64,000 nucleotides of DNA, taken from NCBI GenBank assembly GCA_947683625.1, contig CANTUR010000795.1:62001-126000 (forward strand), read 5' to 3'. Each line of letters begins with the position of its first letter. Position 1 is the first letter of the stretch. A program made the translations under genes and the position numbers. The notes beneath the pieces are model-generated. The model made no database searches, was not told where the DNA came from, and saw only the letters and a list, made by a program, of their open reading frames with translations. This stretch comes from Mallotus nudiflorus. Its lineage: Eukaryota; Streptophyta; Magnoliopsida; Malpighiales; Euphorbiaceae. Positions 52,079-62,372 of the stretch are shown here, in pieces.

Positions 52079-52865
52079 CCTTTTCCGAAAAGAGAAAGCT
52101 ACGCATGATTTTCTCCAAAGACGAAGGACACGTCATTGAGGACGGGCGTCGAATCATTTGGACTTCTATTTGTTTCCTCCGGCCCTTCTTTCTTCGCTGA
52201 GACGCCAAGGACCCACATCCATTTCTTATTACAAGGACTTCAAATCTTACAAAACCATGGATTGCGGTGTAACTATTGTTGAAAAAAAAAGGGTAATAAT
52301 ATGGGAATTATCATAACAAACACAAATAAAATAAGATAAATGATAAATTATTTCTCCACAAAATACCTGCAATCACAAGAAGAGCTGGATGAACTTATGG
52401 ACCTTCTATCCACAACCCATCCAATAGTTAACTTACTCACAAGCCATGTGATACAATCTTCATCCATCACTGACTCCTTACTTGATAACACTTTATCTTT
52501 ATCATATTCTTATAATTTATATATAATTATTATTTCTCACTTGTATTTTGACTTATTATAATACTTATTTTTAATATTTAAAAAAATATTTACTCCTCTA
52601 TAATATTTATAACAGTTAAAATTTATTAGTTCTTCTGTCAGAAATAAAATAATATATAAATTATAAATATTTAAGAATAAAGAAATAAAATAAGTAAAAA
52701 TACATCAGAAAATAGCAATTCTCTCTTGTATTTTAATTGTTGTGTCCCGATGGGCAACTAAGTTCTGCCTTCCTTGTTGATCATCTAGGCCGTTATGGGC
52801 TCAACTTAGGTTCTTAAGCTTTATCAGGCTTTCATATAAATCCCATTTGAGGCCCTTTAATAAAT
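52079..52865. other. intergenic DNA
   Basis: Nothing recognisable. The short ORFs at 52000-52200 and 52340-52561 lack family features; the first starts inside the MITE arm. Confidence 0.5.
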
Positions 52866-52869
52866 TTTT

Positions 52870-53625
52870 TAAGTCTAGTTTGGAACAGTTGAACCGATAA
52901 TTTCGGTTCACAATTTAAAAAATTTTAAACCGACCTTGAACTAGAAACAGTATGATTTCAGTTCTAGTTCAGCTAGATTTCAAGTCGGTTCAAAAATGAG
53001 CCGGTTCAGATTCCGAATAGATGCATGGCCACCCTTACATGAAAAAATTTTGTCTAGACCGAATGTATTATAATCAATTATTAGATTATAATGATAATTT
53101 AAATTTCTTGTTTTCATTAGACAATTATTTTACATTTAGCTTATATATCTTACATCTAACCATATAATGTAAGACATCCGGTTTAAACAAGAATTTTCCT
53201 TGAGCCATAACCTACATTTCTCTCCCAACCTGATGTAAGATACACATTAAGTGAAATTTATTATCTAACATTTCATTTATTATTAATTGAATGTATTAAT
53301 ATAATTGGTGCTATGTAAGAGAATGAGACTGACTTAGTTTTACAAAAATTAATATTATTAATAAACAATAACTGATTAAATTATTTTAAAATGATTCCAC
53401 TACTTAATATTATAATATTTTAAATTACTTAAACATAATTATTACAATATTTTAAATTACTTAAATATAATTATAAAATTAAAAATAATAAAAAAATTTA
53501 GAATAAAATTCACTTCGGTTCCGAATTGAAACCTGAACCGTCATATATATGATTTAAATTCGGTTCTAAAAAATTTTGAATCAGAACCGTCCGGTTTAGA
53601 ACTGTAACCACCTCTACTCCCATGG
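52870..53625 (-). repeat. pair of GGTTC/CCGGTT-rich nonautonomous repeats
   Basis: Two related blocks in the same (-) orientation: 53036-52875 begins GTAAGGGTGGCCATGC and 53622-53510 begins GTAGAGGTGGTTACAGTTC. Both are rich in GAACCGG, CGGTTC and AAAATTTTT. Such blocks are common in plant genomes as short DNA-transposon relics. AT-rich DNA of unclear origin (about 53040-53505) lies between them. Confidence 0.45.
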
Positions 53626-54265
53626 CTTAAATGACATTTGGAATTCGACTTATGATATATAAATTTATATTAAATTAGTTGTTAAAAGATCCTTAGTATT
53701 TTTGTGGTCCTACTTGGATCATCCCAAATTAACTAATGGTATTTTTATTTGAACAATGTTTTAAATTCAAATAATAATATGTGCAGTGTATTAGTTATTA
53801 AAAAATATATAATATAGTGAATTATAAATGAAATAATTTATTTAATTATTTAAATATATAATATTCAAAATTTTCGTTATTTAAATATTAAAAATAAATA
53901 AATAACCTCTATATAATCATAACAAATTTTGATTCTAATTTCGCCAGCTATAAACAAGAATAAACTTAAAATTTCTTGAGAGCTTGTGGTAAGTTGATCT
54001 TTTAGTGCTGCTCTCCACTGGCAAAACTTGAAACAAGAACAAGAATAACAGAATCTGCATTCCTTTGAACACCCATATATACACAGTTTGCACTATAACT
54101 TCTGTACATAGAAGCACCAACCAAATCATAGGAAAATATATATATTTTTTTTTTAAAAAAAGGGATCTTAGATGGTCCAAGCAACTAACAGCCTGAAACT
54201 TATTCCTGTCAATCATCGACAAATACAGGCAAGGCTGATGCTGATGGCTAAAATAAAATCATCAA
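53626..54265. other. 3' flank of HMA5
   Basis: AT-rich intergenic DNA to about 53930, then a less AT-rich stretch (about 53935-54265) that probably holds the HMA5 3' UTR. ORFs on the - strand here lack homology. Confidence 0.5.
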
Positions 54266-57200
54266 TCACTCAATGGTAATTCCGCGAATCTCTAGGCTTT
54301 CTAGCATCTTCGGTCGTTTGTAGTATTTTAACAACAGGGAGCACATAACCACACTGACTGAAGAGGCTGCCATTGCAGCTCCAGCAATCCATGGGGGTAA
54401 ACGGAATCTAGTGCCTGGAAAAAGTGCCCCCGCAGCTATTGGAATACCAAGCAGGTTATAGCCCAGAGCCCAAATGTAGTTCAGACGAATACGAGAAAAT
54501 GTCTTCCTAGAAAGGTCTATTGCAGTGATCACATCCTCCAAGTTACTCTTCATCAGAACTATGTCAGCTGCCTCTATAGCAATGTCTGTACCTGCACCAA
54601 TCGCCATTCCAACATCTGCTGCTACAAGTGCTGGTGAATCATTGATCCCATCACCTACCATTGCTACAACATAGCCTGCAGCCTGCGAATGATCAAAGAT
54701 TTAATCAAGATACAAAATATAGTCACAATGTGGGAGATTGTACATTGATGAAAAACCAAGGTGTTGGTTATGTACCTGTAAATCTTTTACTTTCTCAGCT
54801 TTCTGTTCAGGCTTGGCTTCTGCAATAACAGATTCAATCCCAACTTCCCTGGCAATGGAATTGGCAGTTCCCCAGTTATCACCTGTAACCATGATGCTCT
54901 GAACTTTCATGGATTTTAGAATGGAAATGACTTCGTGAGCACCGGGTTTTAATGGATCAGATATGGCTAGAACACCAGTCACTTCCTGATCTATTGCTAC
55001 TAAAATCCCAGTTTGAGCCATTCCTTCAGTTTCTGCAAGCATCTCTTCAGCATCAATTGGAACGGAAATGTTATGGTTTATCATCAAGCTTCTGTTTCCT
55101 ACAATTATTTCCCTGTTTCGGACAATAGCTTTCACTCCATGGCCGGTAATGGAGACAAAATCTTGTGCCTCTGGCCAAACAGGGTTCTCTTCATCTTCTC
55201 TGAATTTCTTGGCATACTCTACAATGGCTTTGGCTAAAGGGTGCTCACTGTTTACCTGTATAAATACATATCATCAACTCTGTTGATTAGTTTCATGAAT
55301 TACTGCATAAGATTTTGACAGTAATAGTTAGCTTAGAAGAGAACTGAAACGCGTCATACCTCAGCTGCGGCAACAAATTCATAAAAATCTCTAAGAACCA
55401 TATTTTTCAAGAGTTTTGTCTTAACAACCACAGGCTTTCCAACTGTGAGGGTTCCTGTCTTGTCAAACACTATGCAATTCACCTGCAAGGCAAATAACTA
55501 GACCAATTAGAAGCATATCTAGTTATGTAAATGGTGGAAATTGTCTTTAAGCATCATCCGAATGTGTTAAGACAGAGCAGCTACTAATTTCAATTGGTAC
55601 AAGTACATAAATTAGTAGAAGGAAAAATTGATTTTGAGGTTGAACCTTGTGTGCGCTTTCTAGTGCTTGGCCACCTTTGATTAGCACACCTTGAGATGCA
55701 CCAACTCCAGTACCCACCATGACAGCAGTTGGAGTTGCTAAACCAAGAGCACATGGACAGGCTATGACCATAACAGAGATTCCAAATTGGAGTGCAAGCT
55801 CAAAGCTGTCCATGGAATTAGGTATCCAAGATTCTGGATAGCCACGGAATTTTCCAGCTAAAAACCAGGCAAGCCAAGTTGAGAACGAAAGGATGATGAC
55901 CTGCAAAATATAGCCAAGTATTGTTATAAGCAACATGAATTTGAATCAACTGGTGAAATGATGAACTTATATTGTATCCATAATATGCACTTGCCAGAGG
56001 TACAAAGTACTTGGAAATCCGATCAGCAACCTTCTGTACAGGAGCTTTAGCCATTTGTGCAGACTCAACAAGACGGACAATCTGCGAAAGAGCACTCTCT
56101 GACCCAACCCTTGTTGCCTTAATATGCAATACTCCATTCTCATTGACTGTACCTCCAATCACGGGGTCGCCTTTCCTCTTTGCCACAGGCCTAGCTTCTC
56201 CTGTTATCATGCTTTCATTGACATGGCTCTGTCCCCAAATGACAAAACCATCTGAAGCTACTTTTGCACCAGGAATGATTTTAATCACATCATTCTTTTG
56301 TATCAGCCTGCTATCAATTTCTTCTTCGCTAATCACATTTCCTTCATCATCTAGAGTCAGCAATATTGCTGTCTCAGGTGCTAAGTCCATAAGCTTAGCA
56401 ATAGCCTCAGATGTCTTCCCTTTAGCCAGAACCTCTAAATATTTCCCAAGAAGAATAAAAGATATAAGCATTGAGCTAGTCTCGAAGAAATCTGTTCCCA
56501 TAAAATCTGAAGAGGTAGCAGCTCTCAACACAGAGTAGACTGAGTAGAAATAGGCTGCATTTGTTCCCAATGCAATCAACACATCCATATTAGCAGAACC
56601 GTGCCTCAATGCTTTGTAGGCACCTGTGTAGAATCGTTGGCCAATGATGAACTGCACCGGAGTGGATAATATCCACCTTAGAACTGCTCCTATAGTCAGC
56701 ATATTGACTATTTTGGTGTCCAGTCCATGCTTAGTTCCAGGGATATACATAAAAACCATGGCTAGTAAAAATACAGGAACAGTAAAGACCAAACTCCATA
56801 GAAAAGATCTATAATATTGCTTAATTTCCTCCTTTCTATGACTTTCTCTGCCTCCAGCTCCTTCAGGAAATATCATAGCCTTGTATCGCCCAGTCCCAGT
56901 TGATTCAATTACTCTGATAAAATTTCTAGGACCAGTCATTTCTGGCTTGTAAGAAAGTGAAAATTTGTTGAGTTCAGGGTCTATATCTATACTTTGGACA
57001 CCAGGAAGTGCCTGAAGAGAATTTTCAATCATTCTCATTGAATTATGGGTTGTTATGCCATCAACTTTAAGTTGTATCTTGTCCATGTCTTCACCAGTAC
57101 TGATAAGTAGGGCTTCAAATCCTGTATCCTCTATGGCTTCTAAGAGTTGATTGTGGCTCAAAAGCTTTGGATCATAGTGAACTTCTGCTTCTTCAGTAGC

Positions 57201-58701
57201 TAAAGCCACTTGAGCCTTTTGTACACCTTGAATTGCTTGCAAAGCTTGCTCAATTGTGGAGGAGCAAGAAGTGCAAGTCATTCCATTAATTCGTATTCGG
57301 CATACCTGAGTTGATTTATCACTAGTCTCCTCGTTGATCAAAGTTGCTTCAAATCCTGCGTCTTCAATAGTCTCACGGATGGTTTCTTCCTAGTATATGT
57401 CAAATCACAAAGTCGTAAACTTTTTGAAACTACAGCAGATTATATGCTAAATCACAAAGTCATCAACTTTTTACTTTTATTGTTCAGACTGCAGCAGATT
57501 ATTTTGTGGCGAATTTCATCAAGTAATATGCATATGTATCACTGCAACAAAAATTCATCGCTCCCCACCAACATATATATATAATAGCATCTGTGCTTAT
57601 ATGGTTCTAATCTGAAACTACAACAGCTTCAATTGAATAATTTTTCCCAGTTTAAACTGCATGTATAATTGATCTGGACAAAAGTTAGCCTAAAGGTTGA
57701 ATAAAAGACACAACCTCTTCAATGATAAAACCCAGGTCTAAACATGCTGTTGTTTTGTGGTTGACAAGTCTAGGCTAGCCAAGAAACAAAAACCCATTTC
57801 TGTTCTTCTACAAAAAGGCCAAGATATTGATTCACATAATGTCACCATCAGAACAAACATCACACGTTTATACACCCATCAAGGCAAGAAAAAGCCTAAG
57901 CTTGTTTGTACACTACTTAAAAGGGGAAAAGTTAAAAGAAATCACACTTCTTGCGTCGAATCCAAAAAAGAGAGAGAACCTTTAGCTTTTTCTCTGAGTT
58001 ATCAAAGTTACTGAATCATCAAAACACATACATCATTATCAAGTCAGTTTCTTATCATAAGGTAGAAGTTTCTTTAATTGACATTAAATTGATGACATGC
58101 AATTCATAAATTTGTCTAAATCAAAATTCAGGACCATCAAAATAAAGTTTCTTGAAAATTGGTTCCACCTTCCATTCAGAGTTTTTTTTTTTATTAGAAA
58201 AAAATTATAAATTTTGATCACCGCCATTCTTTTTATAATTAATTATGAAGAAAAAAAAAACCCAAAAAATTCTTTTCTTTCCCTTCAAGTATAATGGAAA
58301 TGCAATCCCAGCTAATAATTTTCTTTAGACCCAAACAAAATAAAGAAAATGAATAATAACAAGAAAAAGAAAAAATAAAAGAAGCCAGAATAAAAGAGAA
58401 AATATGAACTTACGTTAACAAAGGTGGGATAAAAAAGAACTTGAGCACGATTATTCAAAACATCAACTGCAGCTTCTTTAATACCAGGAAGACGCTTGAC
58501 AGCTTTTTCAACAGAACCAGCACAAGCGGCACATGTCATACCAATGACAGAAAACACAGCTTTAGCTTCTGATCCTTCGACTTGAACAGAACCGTTAACG
58601 CCTTTTGGGTACTTAGGCATAGAAGGGTAATGGGGTCTTGGCGATAAGTCATGGCTCTCATTGCTGCGTATGCAAGCTAAAGATAACAACTTTGCCGCCA
58701 T
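54266..58701 (-). CDS. HMA5: copper-transporting P1B-ATPase HMA5, six exons
   Basis: Cu(I)-exporting heavy-metal ATPase, 985 aa (Arabidopsis HMA5 is about 995). Exons 58701-58414, 57389-55995, 55900-55646, 55482-55360, 55255-54776, 54682-54266, all phase 0. The start at 58701 (MAAKLLSLACIR) matches the HMA5 N-terminus; the frame opens 13 codons earlier. Two metal-binding domains with CxxC at C57-C60 (GMTCAAC) and C135-C138 (GMTCTSC), then a Cys-less third (about 198-245). TM1 near 291-314; actuator TGE 492-494; transmembrane CPC 609-611; DKTGT with phosphorylated D653; HP 692-693; TGDN 811-814; GDGIND 857-862. All catalytic residues are present. The family pumps Cu+ from the cytosol by ATP hydrolysis; HMA5 is linked to root copper efflux and detoxification. 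Intron 2 has a GC donor (GCAAGT), all others GT. Looks functional. Confidence 0.96.
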
Positions 58702-59000
58702 GAAAGTTGTTTGATCGATGAAGATCTTAATTTCCTGCAAAAGATAAAGAGCCCAACAAAGAGATGAATATATAAAGAGATACAGACGATAGTGGCGGTG
58801 GTGTTGGCTATGAAATTTGAAATGGGAAGCACTATTTAAAGGAGGAAAGTCGTTATTGGTGCCAAAAGAAATTCAATCTTTAAATGATTAAAAAAAAGCA
58901 ACAGCTATGAGTGAGCATTTTAAGCTGGAGGGTTTAGTTGGCGTGGTCGCCAATTTAAAAGTGATAACTATCCTCTACTGTACAGAGTGAGTACTCGTGA
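58702..59000 (-). promoter_or_regulatory. HMA5 5' region
   Basis: Upstream of the HMA5 start. A TATA-like TTTAAATAG lies on the - strand at about 58842-58833, about 130 bp before the ATG. Two GTAC cores, the minimal copper-response element bound by SPL7-type factors, lie at 58980-58983 and 58991-58994. GTAC is short and palindromic, so chance is quite possible. Confidence 0.4.
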
Positions 59001-59130
59001 TTCGCTGCGCAATAATTTTTTTTTTAAATTCTATTTTTGATTCATACGTAGGAGCTCCATTAGTTAAAAAGCGAAGGATGATAATTTCATTGTTTCACGG
59101 CGCCACATGTGATATTAGTCATTTTCTAAA

Positions 59131-59896
59131 GAGTAAATTACATTTACATTATACATTATTAACATTTCAAAATTCCATATTTAAAAATTAAAAATTTACC
59201 TTTCGAAATTTTTATATACCAACACTTTTAATAGCTTTTTCATAAAAAATGATTGTTATGTTTTTATTTTAATATATATCTTGTTTAACCTCATTACATA
59301 TAATCCTAGCATTAACCTAAAATTTATGTTTAAATAAAAATAAAAATTGATAAAATTATTTTTAAAATATACATTTATAAATATTTTTAAAAATTTTTAA
59401 GCTTGTTAAATTTTTTTTAATATTTCTTAAAGATTTTAAAAATAATTTTTATAGATCTAAAAATTTTTAAAAATTTTACAATCAATCCATATAATTTAAA
59501 AAAAATGAAAAATAATCTGTACACTCACTAATTTGTTAAAGAATTTTAAAATTTTTTAAAAAATTATTATGTGCATAAAAATTTTTTTAATCCTTTTATT
59601 TTTAAATGTATATTGCTTGATTTTAAAATTTTTAAATCTAAAAAAAATAACTTTTTTAAATTTTTACAAAAATATAAAAATTGAAAAAATGTAAATGTTA
59701 TGAATTAGATGTAATGAGATTAGAAAATATATGTTAAAATAAGGGTAAAACGGTCATTTTTTAATAAAAACAAAACTAATATAAATCTGCAAGTGTTGAT
59801 ATATAAAAATTTAAAAAAATAAATATTCGATTTTAAAATAAGAGATTTTAAAATATTAATTATATCTAATCTCAAGAAGATAAATGTAATTTATTC
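59131..59896. mobile_element. MULE-type MITE with long terminal inverted repeats
   Basis: Ends GAGTAAATTACATTTA and, in reverse, GAATAAATTACATTTA; inverted repeats of about 200 bp each (about 59131-59335 and 59690-59896) enclose AT-rich filler. Flanked by a perfect 9-bp target duplication TTTTCTAAA at 59122-59130 and 59897-59905. Long inverted repeats with 9-bp duplications are typical of Mutator-like elements. No transposase: nonautonomous. Confidence 0.85.
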
Positions 59897-59905
59897 TTTT
59901 CTAAA

Positions 59906-60478
59906 TTATAATTTTTCTTTAATTGCATTGTAAAATATAAGATTATACAGTTAACTAATATTTTGATTATACCACTTAAAGTATTTAAAAAATAAGAACT
60001 AACAGCGCAAAAATGGAAGATTGTTGTTAAGTCCTATTCACTTTTTTTTTTCTTTTACAACGCTAGAGAATTTTTTTTTACATTGGAAATTTATATTTAA
60101 AATTAAAAAATTATATATTTTTTAATTATTTCATATTTAATTAATAAAAATATAAACTCTTACTATAATAGAAATATTTGTATCAATACAAATAAAAGTA
60201 AGACAGTTAAATTACTTTTTATTTAATTATAACCATTGATTATTCTTATATATTAATACTCATAATCTTCATTAATGACTATATTAAATAAAAATTAATT
60301 TAATAATTATAATTTTATTTGTATACATATAAATATTTATACTGAAAAATGATCTAAAAATATAATATGTATATATAGAAGAAAATATATTGCTTTTTTT
60401 TTTTTGAAATACAATAAGATTGCTTCTTTAATTGTATACTTCACTCTCAACTTTGATTTTTTTTTTTTTTATAATCCA
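59906..60478. other. AT-rich intergenic DNA
   Basis: No gene. Poly-T tracts at about 60043-60051, 60406-60416 and 60459-60471. Confidence 0.6.
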
Positions 60479-60493
60479 TAAACTATGTATATT

Positions 60494-60643
60494 TTTTTTT
60501 TTTTTGAACAAGCAATATTTTTGAGGTAGAGGAAGGAGTCGACCTCGTGACTGGAACTAAATCAATTAAAGAAGGATAACTCAACATATTATTCATAGGA
60601 CTTGAACCGAGGACCTCACTCTACCACTTCAATCAAGGGTGGT
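60494..60643 (-). mobile_element. tRNA-derived SINE
   Basis: On the - strand: head at 60643 with an A-box-like TTGAAGTGGTAGAG and a B box GGTTCAAGTCC (about 60605-60595), a unique body, and an A-rich tail (the T run from 60494). It is flanked by a perfect 15-bp direct repeat TAAACTATGTATATT at 60479-60493 and 60644-60658. A tRNA-like head, poly-A end and a target duplication of this length are diagnostic of a SINE moved by LINE machinery. Confidence 0.88.
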
Positions 60644-60658
60644 TAAACTATGTATATT

Positions 60659-61252
60659 AGCTAAATGCTTATCATAACCTATCAATAATAATTCTTTTTT
60701 TTTTTTTATATAGCTACAAAAGAATAGTTTGTAATATCTATTGCTATTATGTTGGAAAAACTGTGTTATACAATTAAAAAAAAACTGTTGACTTCTACAA
60801 TGCGTGCTCGTAAAATTTTTTTTTTTTTAAAGGAAGCAATGAATTTTACGACTCATTCAATAATAGAGTATTCATATCTAAAACCCCCTGACATCAATTT
60901 TTTTTTTTTTAATGAACAGAGGGAAGAGACCCATCACATAAAATTGTTATTTGTATGTTACGAAAGAGGTTTGCGTAGTATATTTAAAAACAAGAGAGGT
61001 TTGTGCTGTGGTGGAGATTTGTGTTTTTTTTTTTTTTTTAATTATAGTTATGTTGATTAATCAAATTAATTAAAATTTAATAATTTTGAATATCAATAAT
61101 CTAAAAAGAATAATATTTTTTATTTCAATAAAAAAATAATTTTAGAAGCTGTATGTTAATCAAACTATATTATTTTTCTGTAAATTTTATTAATATAAAA
61201 TATAGAAAAATATATTATATATGAGATCTATGGTAATAAAAACTTCAATCAT

Positions 61253-61304
<52 letters not shown>

Positions 61305-61400
61305 AATGGGGAACAAATAAAATTACAAAAAAATCTTTACTTATGATTATATTAAAATTGAATAATTTAGTCATTTATTAATAAAAGTAAAACTAATTAA
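60659..61400. other. intergenic DNA with poly-T tracts and (AT)n
   Basis: No gene. T tracts at about 60695-60707, 60818-60828, 60899-60910 and 61025-61039; an (AT)n run at about 61254-61296 ends in ACACACAC. The + strand ORF at 60749-61060 is strung over these tracts and not credible. Confidence 0.6.
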
Positions 61401-61404
61401 TTAA

Positions 61405-61904
61405 AATATAATTTAAATTTGATAGAAAATCTATTTTTTATTTTAATTAATTAGGTTAACTTCTATTTTATCTTTAATAAAAATTAAATAAAATATAATA
61501 TAATTTTAATTTAATTAAAGTATGTTCCCTATTTTAATTAGGTTAATTTCTATTTTATCTTTAACAAAAAATTTTAATTTAATTGAAAGTATATTTTCTA
61601 GTCTAATTGGGTTAACTTCTATTTTATCTCAAATAAAAATTAATTTAATTATAATATAATTCTAATATAATTGAAAGTATGTGTCCTATTTTAATTAGGC
61701 TAATTTCTATTTTATTTCTAATAAAATTAAATATAATTAAATATAATTCTAATTTAGTTGAAAGTATATTTCCTATTCTATTAGGTTAACTTCTATTTTA
61801 TCTTTAATAAAAATGAAATTAATTAACATATAATTCTAATTTAATTGAAAGTATATTTCCTATTTTAATTATGTTAATATTTATTTTATCTCTAACAAAA
61901 TTAA
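61405..61904. repeat. ~80-95-bp AT-rich tandem repeat
   Basis: Five to six imperfect units, each with AATTAGGTTAACTTCTATTT, TATCTTTAATAAAAATTAA, AATATAATTCTAATTTAATTG and AAAGTATATTTCCTA. It ends at the Tat LTR at 61905. A reverse-orientation array of the same motif lies at about 43255-43490. Confidence 0.75.
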
Positions 61905-62301
61905 TGATAACCCATATATATATTTCTATTCTACTAAGAGTTTATTTTTCTATGCAGGGGTTACTTACAAACAAAGAATATCCAAATCAAATAGGTGAAA
62001 GGTTCCTAATTAAGGAGACTCTCGGATAGGAAGAAATACTCTCCAAATAGGCACAAGACCTTCATCAAAGAGGAATCATATTCCTCTTAAATTTGAGCAT
62101 CACCATTCCTATAAATATGATCTCATATCCTTCATTCATTTTATTCATTTTACTCTTTACTTTCTTTATCTCTCTAAACTCTCACTCTACATTCTCTAAC
62201 TTAGACATTGGAAGGTTTGAGGGATCCTCCCCATCTCTCACTTTACCTTTCGTTGATTACTTGCAGGGTTTAGATTCGGAGGTTCCGAAAATAAGTTATT
62301 A
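61905..62301 (+). mobile_element. 5' LTR of second Tat element
   Basis: About 397 bp, TGATAACCCATATA...AAGTTATTA, alignable with 18580-18175. TATA box TATAAATA at 62110-62117, about 190 bp before the LTR end. The PBS TGGCGTCATCTGTGGGA follows at 62304-62320. The start is placed by comparison with the other copy and is less certain than the end. Confidence 0.72.
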
Positions 62302-62372
62302 AGTGGCGTCATCTGTGGGAAACCTCTTGAGTTAAAAGCCATTAAACATCTACCAAATACAACATTGGCATC

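Noticed and set aside
57757..58014. 85-codon ORF in HMA5 intron 1
   Set aside because: No recognisable domain; opposite strand to HMA5 and inside a normal intron.
60749..61060. 103-codon ORF
   Set aside because: Built from F/K runs of homopolymer tracts in intergenic DNA.
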